Source of the DNA: a virus
Virus record (IMG/VR): IMGVR_UViG_3300027973_000015
Coordinates: 1-35,362 of that record
Reading direction: 5' to 3' (one strand)
DNA length: 35,362 bases
Position numbers and translations under genes: made by a program. The notes beneath the pieces were generated by a model. That model did not search any database. It had not been told where the DNA came from and worked only from the letters and a program-made list of their open reading frames with translations. Each line of letters opens with the position of its first letter. Position 1 is the first letter of the stretch. Shown piece by piece: positions 15,415 through 22,787 of this stretch.

Positions 15415-15948
15415 ATGAGCCTAATTAAAATACAACAGGAATTAAAAGCACCTAAAAATCAATTCAATGCTTTTGCTAAATACAAGTACCGAAGTGCAGA
15501 AGATATTATTGAAGCTGCAAAACCTATCTGCCATAAGTACGGCTACGCTTTAATGTTAAGCGATGAGGTCGTAGAAGTAGGCGGCAGGGTTTATGTAAAG
15601 GCTACTGCTTGTCTAAGTAACTTAGAAGATAACATTACTTGCACAGGGTTAGCGCGTGAAGAGGAAAACAAAAAAGGTATGGACGCTTCACAGATTACCG
15701 GAGCAGCAAGTAGCTACGCCAGGAAGTACGCCCTTAACGGACTCTTTGCAATAGACGATACCAAAGATGCAGATGCTACTAACGAACATAAAGACGAAGT
15801 AAGCGAAGGACAAAAGGCATTCTTAATTGAAGCACTTGATAAGACAAAGTTTACTGAAGATCAAAAAGTAAAGGCTGCTTTGAAAATCAATGCTATCAAG
15901 ACCTTAGACGAGTTTAACAAGATTAAAGAAACAATAAAGAAAAGCTAA
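15415..15948 (+). CDS. erf: ERF-family single-strand DNA annealing protein
   Basis: A 177-residue recombinase. Family marks are the N-terminal YKYRSAEDIIEAAKPI (about 24-39), strands around VYVKATACLS, and the strongly conserved GMDASQITGAASSYARKYAL with the following LFAIDDTKDAD. ERF proteins form rings that anneal complementary single strands in phage recombination and genome circularisation. The C-terminal part (about 125-177) is a separate helical module. It probably works with the exonuclease and with the small SSB-like protein at 16316. Confidence 0.92.
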   Translation: MSLIKIQQELKAPKNQFNAFAKYKYRSAEDIIEAAKPICHKYGYALMLSDEVVEVGGRVYVKATACLSNLEDNITCTGLAREEENKKGMDASQITGAASSYARKYALNGLFAIDDTKDADATNEHKDEVSEGQKAFLIEALDKTKFTEDQKVKAALKINAIKTLDEFNKIKETIKKS

Positions 15949-16187
15949 TGAGAGACTTGCTACCATTTGAAAGGCAGATGCTCCTGGCAGAAGTATACCA
16001 CTACGCTTGGTATAACGAAGAGGCATACGCTGACTTATTAACATTCATAGAAAAGTATCAAACCATTTTAGACAAACCAGTATTTTTAACCCATATCAAT
16101 AACAATGACACAGAAACAACAAATCTTGAACCACTTGCTTTCGGGCAAAACCTTGACACCGATCCAGGCATTAACGAAGTACAATAG
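15948..16187 (+). CDS. Hypothetical protein
   Basis: A 79-residue acidic protein with a helical, aromatic N-terminal half (MRDLLPFERQMLLAEVYHYAWYNEEAY). It shares a base with the ERF stop. Its last 83 bases overlap the next gene in another frame, so its C-terminal third may be little constrained. Confidence 0.6.
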   Translation: MRDLLPFERQMLLAEVYHYAWYNEEAYADLLTFIEKYQTILDKPVFLTHINNNDTETTNLEPLAFGQNLDTDPGINEVQ

Positions 16188-16314
16188 CCTTCGACTTGCA
16201 GCCGTAGTGTTTGAATTAAAACGCAAAGGCTACAAAGTACAAACGGAACTAATTAACGTAGGTACAAAAAAACAAAGTAAATTAGTAGCTAAATATTCAA
16301 TTAAAATCAAATAA
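16105..16314 (+). CDS. Helix-turn-helix protein (HTH_39-like)
   Basis: A 69-residue basic DNA-binding protein. The winged-helix pattern is KQQILNHLLSGKTLTPIQAL, then RLAAVVFELKRKGYKVQTE, then a basic beta tail. It matches the small helix-turn-helix proteins common in phages, which act as regulators or replication accessory factors. It overlaps the previous gene and is followed one base later by the next. Confidence 0.75.
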   Translation: MTQKQQILNHLLSGKTLTPIQALTKYNSLRLAAVVFELKRKGYKVQTELINVGTKKQSKLVAKYSIKIK

Positions 16315-16315
16315 A

Positions 16316-16510
16316 ATGACAGAGAAAAAATGGAGTGCAGGTGCTTGGAAAAAGACAACTGCTAAAGGAGAGGTAATTAATTTTACTATTGAAAATGTTA
16401 AATACTCAATGTGGGTTAATTCTTACAAGACAGAGGACAAGCAACCAGATTACAAAATTTATGTAAATGATTTTAAACCAAAAGAAGATACGGAAGGATT
16501 GCCGTTTTAA
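16316..16510 (+). CDS. Small protein with SSB-like C-terminal tail
   Basis: A 64-residue protein with a small beta core (SAGAWKKTTAKGEVINFTI, VKYSMWVNSYK) and the ending PKEDTEGLPF. An acidic stretch ending in Leu/Ile-Pro-Phe is the protein-docking tip of bacterial SSB. Together with ERF and the DnaA-like gene next to it, this suggests a minimal SSB-type or SSB-mimic protein that contacts host replication and repair enzymes. The core is too short for a canonical OB fold, so the function is inferred. Confidence 0.6.
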   Translation: MTEKKWSAGAWKKTTAKGEVINFTIENVKYSMWVNSYKTEDKQPDYKIYVNDFKPKEDTEGLPF

Positions 16511-16512
16511 TT

Positions 16513-16941
16513 ATGCTAACGAGAAAAAGAGATATATCAATTAGACAGTTAAAGGACTTGTATTTTGTGCAACGTAACACACATTTACAGCTACACGAAA
16601 TGATGATGCAATTAGGTTTATTAGGCATAGAAGATAACGAGCCTCTTGGGTTAGACATTGGCGCGAGAACTATTGTTAAATTGGTAGATCAAGAGTTTGA
16701 GTGCGATGTTCTGGTTAAGGATAGAAGTTTGAAAACAACGTTTGGACGCAAAGCTGCGGCTTACTTACTAAGGCGGTACACCAAATTAAGCCTTAAGGAG
16801 ATAAGCCAATACACAGGAACAAGCGACCATACGACTGCTATCCATAACATTAAACAAGCAAATAACCTAATAGAAACTGAGGACTGGTTTAAAACCAAGC
16901 TAAAAAAACTTTGTTTAAAATTGGAACTTAAAGAAATTTAG
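16513..16941 (+). CDS. DnaA domain IV-like replication protein
   Basis: A 142-residue protein. The C-terminal part (about 70-140) reads as the DNA-binding domain of the initiator DnaA: TFGRKAAAYLLRRYTKLSLKE, then ISQYTGTSDHTTAIHNI, where DHTT is the signature that contacts the DnaA box. The AAA+ ATPase domain is absent. The N-terminal 65 residues are unassigned. It may mark the phage origin or compete with host DnaA. It lies between recombination genes and the replisome organizer. Confidence 0.8.
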   Translation: MLTRKRDISIRQLKDLYFVQRNTHLQLHEMMMQLGLLGIEDNEPLGLDIGARTIVKLVDQEFECDVLVKDRSLKTTFGRKAAAYLLRRYTKLSLKEISQYTGTSDHTTAIHNIKQANNLIETEDWFKTKLKKLCLKLELKEI

Positions 16942-16951
16942 TGTATATTCG
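16921..16951 (+). promoter_or_regulatory. Possible promoter for the structured leader
   Basis: TTG (16921-16923), 20-bp spacer, TATATTCG (16944-16951), one mismatch from TAnnTTTG. It lies at the end of the DnaA-like gene and would start a transcript near 16958, just before the structured region. Confidence 0.4.
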
Positions 16952-16979
16952 CAGCATAAATAAAAGATACATTAACGGA

Positions 16980-17050
16980 AGTCCAGACGATAATGTGTTT
17001 AGTGGTTAAATAATAGCCCCTGATAGCTGGACTCTATTGGGGGCTTTTTT
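16980..17050 (+). ncRNA. Structured leader with interleaved stems ending in a terminator-like hairpin
   Basis: AGTCCAG (16980-16986) pairs perfectly with CTGGACT (17027-17033), and AGCCCC (17015-17020) pairs with GGGGCT (17040-17045), with two possible extra G-U pairs. The strands alternate A-B-A'-B', the order of an H-type pseudoknot. A T run follows (17045-17050). The first loop contains a 6-codon ORF (16993-17013, Met-Cys-Leu-Val-Val-Lys, TAA). The next gene starts at 17060. This looks like an attenuator or regulatory RNA for the replisome organizer. The pairing is visible; the function is inferred. Confidence 0.6.
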
Positions 17051-17059
17051 ATTTTTATT

Positions 17060-17785
17060 ATGGCAAAAGACCCTGCATTCCTATTTTATAGCAGCGACTT
17101 TCTAAATGGAGTAGCTGACTTAACAATGGAAGAGAGAGGACAATTTATTACTCTCTTATGTTTACAACACCAAAAAGGAAGGCTTACAGACAAAACCATT
17201 AGGTTATGCTTAGGTTCTGTTTCGGTTGATGTTTTGAGCAAGTTTACAAAAGACAAACAAGGAAATTTTTACAATGAACGGCTAAGTGAAGAGATTGAAA
17301 AACGCATTCAATTTACTGAAAGCCGTAGAAACAATGGCTCTAAGGGTGGTAGACCTAAAAATAATACAAAACCATTAGGTTTACCTAAAGATAACCTTAT
17401 GGAAGATGTAAATGAAAATGAAAATGAAGATATAATTATAAATAAAAGTAAGTGTACATTTGACCAGGTTTACGAATATATGGCAATTCGGATAGGAACA
17501 GATCAAGCAAAGATTGAAGCCGAGAAGTTTGTAAATTACTACGAAAGCAATGGATGGAAAGTAGGTAAGAACCCTATGAAAAGTTGGGGAGCAGCCGCAA
17601 ATAATTGGATAACAAACACTAAACAATATGCAAAAGGAACTACAAACAATAAGCCAAAACTTAATAAGCACGAACTCGACAACCTTGCCAATTACAACTA
17701 TATCCACTCTACTACCTATGGAGCAGGAGATTATGCAAAGCTTTTCGGGGGAACGGGTACGGAACCTGAACTCTACCATATTTAA
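17060..17785 (+). CDS. Replisome organizer-like protein (DUF1376/YdaU type)
   Basis: A 241-residue protein. The N-terminal domain is of the DUF1376 kind: AFLFYSSDFLNGVADLTMEE, GQFITLLCLQHQKGRL, then FYNERLSEEIEKR and the basic RRNNGSKGGRPK linker at about 90-102. The C-terminal part (about 130-200) has helices ending in the NPMKSWGAAANNWI pattern seen in DnaT/replisome-organizer C-terminal domains. Such proteins bind the phage origin and recruit the host helicase. It is preceded by the structured leader. Confidence 0.8.
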   Translation: MAKDPAFLFYSSDFLNGVADLTMEERGQFITLLCLQHQKGRLTDKTIRLCLGSVSVDVLSKFTKDKQGNFYNERLSEEIEKRIQFTESRRNNGSKGGRPKNNTKPLGLPKDNLMEDVNENENEDIIINKSKCTFDQVYEYMAIRIGTDQAKIEAEKFVNYYESNGWKVGKNPMKSWGAAANNWITNTKQYAKGTTNNKPKLNKHELDNLANYNYIHSTTYGAGDYAKLFGGTGTEPELYHI

Positions 17786-18386
17786 ACAGAACCTTGTTTA
17801 TCTTATGCAGCTTGTGGGTATTAACAATCCTGGAGAAGTTAAGTTAGCAATCCTTGAAGATTGGGTTAGGACTGAATACGGGAACTTTACAATAAACGAA
17901 GTGAAAGTAGCGTTTAAGCAAATGGTAGCTAATGACTTTATAGACCACTACCAGAACTTCAGCCCTGCATACTTTAGTCAAGTTATGGATAGGTACAAGA
18001 AAAAAGCAAACGAAGTTAGAAAAATGATGCCACAAGAACGAGTAGAAGCAATACCACACTTAACTGATTTAAAGATAATTGATTACAGTTATCAAGAATA
18101 TAAGGTTCTAGAAAATAGAACTTTTGACAGAGTATTTAACCCTTTATCAGTATTTACAAAGCTTAATACTTCCGGCATTAAGGTATGGACAAAAGAAGAT
18201 GGGGCTATCGCCAAAAAGAAACTTATGGAAATAATAACTTTTAAGGCAAGTAAAATGGACTTCGCAACCGCAAAGCAGTACAGAGACGAATGGACTGAGC
18301 AATGGTTAAAGAACCAGGCTCGAGCAGTTGCAGTAGCTTTATTTTTTGAGGACCAAATAAAAATTGGCAAAGTATCGTTTTCTTAA
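17733..18386 (+). CDS. Putative replication accessory / helicase-loader-like protein
   Basis: A helical protein of about 217 residues from the ATG at 17733; ATGs at 17628, 17718 and 17805 are alternatives, and the start is uncertain because the region overlaps the organizer gene. From about residue 15 the pattern is regular (TIFKQNLVYLMQLVGINNPGE, INEVKVAFKQMVANDF, FSPAYFSQVMDRYKK). That plan resembles proteins encoded beside replisome organizers, so a loader role is suggested by context only. No Walker motif is present. Confidence 0.6.
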   Translation: MQSFSGERVRNLNSTIFKQNLVYLMQLVGINNPGEVKLAILEDWVRTEYGNFTINEVKVAFKQMVANDFIDHYQNFSPAYFSQVMDRYKKKANEVRKMMPQERVEAIPHLTDLKIIDYSYQEYKVLENRTFDRVFNPLSVFTKLNTSGIKVWTKEDGAIAKKKLMEIITFKASKMDFATAKQYRDEWTEQWLKNQARAVAVALFFEDQIKIGKVSFS

Positions 18387-18400
18387 TATAGTTTTGTATT

Positions 18401-18706
18401 ATGACCGCAAACGAATTAACCAAAGAAGCAATCCAAACCCTAAATAAAAACGGGTGCTTTGTATGGCGCAATAACAATTTAGCGGTTAGGGGCAGAACCT
18501 TCATAGGCTTAAAGGGAGTTCCAGATGTAGTAGGCTTTCACACACAAACAGGAGTAGCGGTTTACTGCGAGACAAAAGCCATAGGCGATAAGTTAAGCAG
18601 CTATCAAATAGCATTTTTAAACTTAGCAAAGACGGCAAATTGTTTTTGTTACATAGCTACCGAAGAGAACGGCAAACTAATCTTAAAGGACTATGAACAA
18701 GAATAG
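18401..18706 (+). CDS. VRR-NUC domain nuclease
   Basis: A 101-residue single-domain PD-(D/E)XK nuclease. The core is KGVPDVVGF (D42), then VYCETKAIGD (E57, K59), then SSYQIAFL (Q69), the family order for VRR-NUC. Stand-alone phage members act on branched DNA such as Holliday junctions. Its stop region overlaps the next gene by 14 bases. Confidence 0.88.
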   Translation: MTANELTKEAIQTLNKNGCFVWRNNNLAVRGRTFIGLKGVPDVVGFHTQTGVAVYCETKAIGDKLSSYQIAFLNLAKTANCFCYIATEENGKLILKDYEQE

Positions 18707-19169
18707 CATCATATTAGAACTTTGGGAAAGCCGAGAACTAAAGGAAGCAATAGATAAAATGCAGCCTGAAGATTTAAGAGACGATTTAAGAAGCGAACTA
18801 TTTAAAGTGCTATGTGAAATGGACGAGGAACGATTAATTGATATGCGCACCCGTAACGTATTAAAGTTCTACTTAGTTAGGACTATGATTAATATGATGC
18901 AAAGTAATACAAGCCAATTTTATAGGACATACAGAAAACCTTTAGAGGTTGAATTAATAGTACACGACAGAGACGAAGATTTACTTAACAAAGTAGAAGA
19001 CGAACTATCCAAGATGCACTGGTACAAAGCAGAACTTTTAAGAGTGTATGCTATTAACCATAACTGCAACGCTAAAGAACTTAGCAGAGTTACAGGCATA
19101 CCTTATATGTCAGTACACAGGGAACTTAAATTAACTAAACGAGAACTTAAAAAACAATTACGCAAATGA
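18693..19169 (+). CDS. Helix-turn-helix protein resembling sigma region 4
   Basis: A 158-residue acidic helical protein. The N-terminal part (about 10-75) is helical with EDLRDDLRSELFKVLCEMDEE. The C-terminal part (about 110-158) is a helix-turn-helix: LLRVYAINHNCNAKELSRVTG then IPYMSVHRELKLTKRELKKQL. This is the layout of small sigma-70-like phage proteins. It could direct host polymerase to the late promoters with the altered box described at 4300, 28351 and 34560; that link is a hypothesis. Confidence 0.65.
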   Translation: MNKNSIILELWESRELKEAIDKMQPEDLRDDLRSELFKVLCEMDEERLIDMRTRNVLKFYLVRTMINMMQSNTSQFYRTYRKPLEVELIVHDRDEDLLNKVEDELSKMHWYKAELLRVYAINHNCNAKELSRVTGIPYMSVHRELKLTKRELKKQLRK

Positions 19170-19399
19170 TAATTATCGCAGCAGTATGCTTTGCAATATT
19201 CTTTGTAGAGATACACCAATTTCATAGAAAATGGTATTTAGATTACAAGCCTTTTAGTTGCACCAGTTGTTTAGCAGCTTGGGTAGGATTAATTTTATAT
19301 TTACTACCTGCAATATGTACCGATGTATTTGCGTTTGTATTTATACCAGGAGTATTAGCACCTTTATTATCTAAACTAATGTGGAACTTATGGAAATAG
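19166..19399 (+). CDS. Small membrane protein with CxxC motif
   Basis: A 77-residue protein with an N-terminal hydrophobic helix (IIIAAVCFAIFFVEI), the motif FSCTSCLAAW at about 30-39, and a second hydrophobic stretch (VGLILYLLPAICTDVFAFVF). The plan resembles DUF1360-like small membrane proteins. Possible roles are envelope modification or superinfection exclusion, neither shown. ATGA overlap with the previous gene. Confidence 0.65.
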   Translation: MIIIAAVCFAIFFVEIHQFHRKWYLDYKPFSCTSCLAAWVGLILYLLPAICTDVFAFVFIPGVLAPLLSKLMWNLWK

Positions 19400-19629
19400 A
19401 ACACAGAAATTATTTAGACCATTACAGAAGTAACTACGAAATGGTGCAGAACGGATATGTAAGAAATATAGATTTAGACATCTTAAAAATGTACGAGCAT
19501 ATTTATCGAAAGTATATGAGTCCAGATTTCATATTAACAGTATGGTGCAGCCATTGTATATTTGATATGATTAAAAGGCTTTACGAATGGTACGATTTAC
19601 AACCTAAAAATAAAAAAAAGAATGGCTAA
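19381..19629 (+). CDS. Hypothetical helical protein
   Basis: An 82-residue protein starting MELMEIEHRNYLDHYRSN (ATG at 19381; a second ATG is three codons in). A conserved-looking stretch is YRKYMSPDFILTVWCSHCIF, with CSHC that might bind metal. It ends in a Lys-rich tail. It overlaps both neighbours by 8-19 bases. No function assigned. Confidence 0.6.
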   Translation: MELMEIEHRNYLDHYRSNYEMVQNGYVRNIDLDILKMYEHIYRKYMSPDFILTVWCSHCIFDMIKRLYEWYDLQPKNKKKNG

Positions 19630-20101
19630 CTTTATCCACCCTACCGCTATTATTGGCGATAACGTAATTATTGGAGACGGAAACTACATTGGTGCTTATT
19701 GTATTATCGGAGACCCTGCTGAACATAAGAAGTTTTGGAATAAAAAAAAGGGCAAAGTTTACATAGGCGATAACAATGTTATTACAGGACTTGTAACAAT
19801 AGATGCCGGAACTGAGATTGATACCTTTATAGGCAATAATTGTTTTATAATGAAACACGCACACATCGGACACGATTGCACAATCTTAGACAATGTAACA
19901 ATTAGCTGCGGAGCAAAAATAGGTGGGCATTCTATTGTAGATAAAGGTGCTAACATAGGACTTAATGCAGTTCTACACCAGTTTGCAAACGTAGGAGAGA
20001 ATTGTATGGTGGGGGCAAGTGCCTTTGTAAAAGGAGATGCAAAACCAAATACTAAATATGCAGGAGTACCGGCAAGGGAAATAGGCTCAAACATAAGATA
20101 A
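19622..20101 (+). CDS. Left-handed beta-helix acyltransferase (LpxA-like)
   Basis: A 159-residue protein made of hexapeptide repeats ([IV]-G-x-x-x-x): IHPTAIIGDNVIIGDGNYIG, IGDNNVITG, then FIMKHAHIGHDCTILDNV (His as likely catalytic base) and a final VPAREIG turn. Such trimers transfer acyl or acetyl groups to sugars. It heads a three-gene sugar set with the two glycosyltransferases, with one shared base to the next gene. Confidence 0.88.
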   Translation: MANFIHPTAIIGDNVIIGDGNYIGAYCIIGDPAEHKKFWNKKKGKVYIGDNNVITGLVTIDAGTEIDTFIGNNCFIMKHAHIGHDCTILDNVTISCGAKIGGHSIVDKGANIGLNAVLHQFANVGENCMVGASAFVKGDAKPNTKYAGVPAREIGSNIR

Positions 20102-20784
20102 TGAAAGTAGCTATTTTATTACTTGCACAAAACAGACACGACTTAACTCAGCGTGTAATTAAGCAAAACTTTTTTAACTCTGGTTACAATGCGGACTGCT
20201 TCTTAATAGATAACGGCAGCGACACACACGAAAACTTTAACTACTCTTTTGCCGGTTATGACTTATCAAAAGAAAAGAGGGGCATAGCAGCCGGAGTAAA
20301 CGCAGGACTTAGGATAACTCAGAATTATGATGCGGTTTGTTTATTAGCTAATGATATTTTATTGCCGCAAGATTGGTTAGCTAAGTTTGTTTTGTTTGCA
20401 CAACGAATAGAGAAGACAGGCATAATAGGAATACATTGCGTAGAAGATTTGCCACCAATAGTAGACGGGGTACATAAAACACACACACCCTTTGGAGATA
20501 ACTTTATCACTCGTGAACTTATAGATGCGGTTGGCGGTTACAATGAAGCCTATGACCCTTACGGAATGCAGGACAGAGATTATGGGGAACGTGCAACAAT
20601 ATCAGGCTTTACTAATTACTACCTACCGGATATGAGGTCGGAACACATAGGACACGATGTAGGCAACGGAACAGATTACAGACGAATGAAGGACGAAAGT
20701 TTACAAAGGGCGCAAAGCGTCTGGGAAAAATACCAAGATATATATCACAACCAAAAGAATGTAAGATGCGAATACTTTGTATAA
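20101..20784 (+). CDS. Glycosyltransferase family 2-like (GT-A fold)
   Basis: A 227-residue protein. The N-terminal nucleotide-sugar fold is MKVAILLLAQNRHDLTQRVI with DNGSD at 37-41, the GIAAGVNAGL helix (about 62-71), and LLANDI near 81-86 in the place of the DxD motif. The C-terminal acceptor part includes DPYGMQDRDYGERA, the typical ED/QD-type base region. It would transfer a sugar from a nucleotide donor. Confidence 0.85.
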   Translation: MKVAILLLAQNRHDLTQRVIKQNFFNSGYNADCFLIDNGSDTHENFNYSFAGYDLSKEKRGIAAGVNAGLRITQNYDAVCLLANDILLPQDWLAKFVLFAQRIEKTGIIGIHCVEDLPPIVDGVHKTHTPFGDNFITRELIDAVGGYNEAYDPYGMQDRDYGERATISGFTNYYLPDMRSEHIGHDVGNGTDYRRMKDESLQRAQSVWEKYQDIYHNQKNVRCEYFV

Positions 20785-21761
20785 CTTCAGCCAACTCAGG
20801 CGTAGGACTGCATAGAATAATGATGCCGATAGTACACTTAGAAAAAGAGTACGCACTTATAACCGATGTATTGAATGACGAACTACTTGAGCAGGGTTGG
20901 GACATTGTGTTAATGAATAGAATGCTTAACGAGATTGATGCAAAGCAAATGGACACTTGGCGCACTAAGTACGGCTTTAAGTTAGTAGTCGATAACGATG
21001 ACCATTGGGAACTTAGCGAAAGCCATTTGTTATATTACCGATACAAATACAATAACATCGGCAAACAGATTACCGATTACTTAGAGATTGCAGACCTTTG
21101 CACAACCACACACGAAAGGTTAGCAGCAGAGATAAGCCTTTACAATAAGAACGTTCACATATTACCAAACGCTTTACCTTATGGGCAAGAGCAGTTCCAG
21201 GATAATAAGACCGAAGATTACAAAGTAAGATTGTTTTGGTCAGGTAGCGGAACGCACGAAAGGGATATTGAAATACTTAGGCAGCCGTTTAAAAGGTTAC
21301 AAGGTATGAATATAAGAACTGTGATAGCAGGTTACAACGATGCAGAGAAACCTATCTGGGATAAAATGATTGACGCCTTTACTTGCGGACTAAAGCTTAA
21401 CCCTACGATTTATAATTATGCAAGGGTTACGGAATATATGGGAGCATATACGGACTCAGACATTTCAGTTATCCCTTTGGTAGATAACAAGTTCAACGCT
21501 ATGAAGTCAAATTTAAAGGTATTAGAAACGGCTGCTAAAAAGAACCCTGCCATTGTAAGTATGGTTAATCCTTACTTAGATATGCCGGTACACTATGTAA
21601 AAAGCCAGAAGGATTGGAACATACATATAAGAAATTTGGTCAATGATGCGGATATGAGAAAGGAAAGCGGACAAAAGCTATTTGAGTTCTGCGAAAAGAA
21701 GTATAACTTTGACGAGATAAATTTAGACCGAAAGTATATTTATAGTAAACTATGCCAGTAA
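20766..21761 (+). CDS. Glycosyltransferase family 1-like (GT-B fold)
   Basis: A 331-residue protein. Marks are RILCITSANSGVGLHRI at the start, the VVDNDDHW segment, ADLCTTTHERLAAEI, NVHILPNALPY, and a C-terminal donor-binding half beginning VRLFWSGSGTHERDIEIL and containing DSDISVIPL and NLKVLETAA. The acceptor is unknown. It overlaps the GT2 gene by 19 bases, so the two are translated together. Confidence 0.88.
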   Translation: MRILCITSANSGVGLHRIMMPIVHLEKEYALITDVLNDELLEQGWDIVLMNRMLNEIDAKQMDTWRTKYGFKLVVDNDDHWELSESHLLYYRYKYNNIGKQITDYLEIADLCTTTHERLAAEISLYNKNVHILPNALPYGQEQFQDNKTEDYKVRLFWSGSGTHERDIEILRQPFKRLQGMNIRTVIAGYNDAEKPIWDKMIDAFTCGLKLNPTIYNYARVTEYMGAYTDSDISVIPLVDNKFNAMKSNLKVLETAAKKNPAIVSMVNPYLDMPVHYVKSQKDWNIHIRNLVNDADMRKESGQKLFEFCEKKYNFDEINLDRKYIYSKLCQ

Positions 21762-22168
21762 TAAAATGCTCAAACGGGAAATGGCGCATCGGAAATGGTG
21801 GGTGCGTATATGACACTCAGGAGAAAGCGACTAAAGTATGGCAAGCAATCCTGGCAAGTGGTGCTTATGCTGCTGAAAAAGTAAGCTATGACTATGACGA
21901 TGTACTAAGTACAGACAAAGGTAAAGCACAAGCAGAAAGTGATGTGAGAGCCGGTAAGATAGTTTATATAATTTCAGCAAGGCAAAGCGTAGACGGAATG
22001 TTATCTACGGCATCAACATTAGGAATACCTAAAGGAAGGGTTTACGCAACCGGTAGCAATAAAGCTAAAGTAGATAAAATCAAAAGTTTAGGAATAAAAG
22101 TACATAAAGATAATAACCCAGATGTGATTAAAGAACTTAGTGGCATTGGTAAAATATTTCATACTTAA
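21752..22168 (+). CDS. Fusion of a small KWRIGNG domain with a HAD-like phosphatase domain
   Basis: A 138-residue protein. Residues 1-40 (KCSNGKWRIGNGGCVYDTQEKA) match a short module often attached to phage head proteins. Residues 44-138 form a compact HAD-like unit: YDYDDVLS (D47, D49), YIISARQS (S75), GSNKAKVDKI with Lys106, and HKDNNPDVI (D120). All four HAD motifs are present, so phosphatase or phosphotransferase activity is plausible. Substrate unknown. Confidence 0.75.
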   Translation: MPVIKCSNGKWRIGNGGCVYDTQEKATKVWQAILASGAYAAEKVSYDYDDVLSTDKGKAQAESDVRAGKIVYIISARQSVDGMLSTASTLGIPKGRVYATGSNKAKVDKIKSLGIKVHKDNNPDVIKELSGIGKIFHT

Positions 22169-22205
22169 ATTATTTTTTAACAAAAGAATTATTTAATGGG
22201 AAAGT

Positions 22206-22460
22206 ATGAAAAAACACACACAAATTTACTTACAAGGAATGGGCTATGACGCTACATCGTTTGTTCCTTGTGAGGTTTGTGGTGGTGTTGGGGTTGACAT
22301 ACATCATATTGAGGCGAGAGGAATGGGAGGCAATAAGAACGCAGATGTAATAGAAAACCTTATGGCTTGTTGTCGTGAATGCCATATTAAGTACGGAGAC
22401 AAGAAACAATATAAAGAGTTTTTAAAAGATATACACGCAAAGAATTATGGCAAAGATTAA
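22206..22460 (+). CDS. HNH endonuclease
   Basis: An 84-residue protein with the HNH core CEVCGGVGVDIHHIEARGM (zinc Cys22, Cys25; His33-His34), then IENLMACCRECH (Asn51, Cys56, His60). It is free-standing and next to the packaging genes, where small HNH nucleases often assist terminase cutting. A homing role is possible but no intron is seen. Confidence 0.88.
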   Translation: MKKHTQIYLQGMGYDATSFVPCEVCGGVGVDIHHIEARGMGGNKNADVIENLMACCRECHIKYGDKKQYKEFLKDIHAKNYGKD

Positions 22461-22569
22461 AGAGAACAATAACAAAGTTAGCTTTGGCAAACGCAAAAGA
22501 GGCTCTGCAAAGAAGTCCTTTAATAAGCACACGCCAAGAGAAAAAGCATACAAAGGACAAGGCAGATGA
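22447..22569 (+). CDS. Very small basic protein
   Basis: A 40-residue protein, strongly basic: VSFGKRKRGSAKKSFNKH, ending YKGQGR. Patterns of this kind recur in Bacteroidetes phages. It probably binds nucleic acid. It overlaps the HNH gene by 14 bases and joins the next gene through ATGA. Confidence 0.65.
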   Translation: MAKIKENNNKVSFGKRKRGSAKKSFNKHTPREKAYKGQGR

Positions 22570-22787
22570 GAAAACTAAACGCTATTTGGCTACTCCTAAC
22601 TCACAAAGTTTACTTCCTTGCGGTATGTAAAACAGGTAAAGACGGAGACGATATGACCACAATAGGACACTACACCTACTCAATGGCAGAAACTTTAATC
22701 AATAAGCACATAGCAGACGTAGATAGCTACTTAGACCAAGAGGACGCAATAGACGAAGCAAACGATATAATCAACGGCATACTATGA
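22566..22787 (+). CDS. Hypothetical protein
   Basis: A 73-residue protein (MRKLNAIWLLLTHKVYFLAV) with a hydrophobic N-terminal half and an acidic helical C-terminal half (DSYLDQEDAIDEANDIINGIL). ATGA-type overlaps on both sides. No family recognised. Confidence 0.65.
   Translation: MRKLNAIWLLLTHKVYFLAVCKTGKDGDDMTTIGHYTYSMAETLINKHIADVDSYLDQEDAIDEANDIINGIL

Noticed and set aside
17381-17779. Minus-strand ORF of 132 residues inside the organizer gene
   Set aside because: The hydrophobic, Ile/Phe-rich translation is what the reverse of AT-rich coding DNA gives; the plus-strand gene is clearly coding.
18389-18396. TAGTTTTG box before the VRR-NUC gene
   Set aside because: The box is four bases before the start codon, so a normal start site would fall inside the gene; kept out as a promoter although a leaderless message cannot be excluded.
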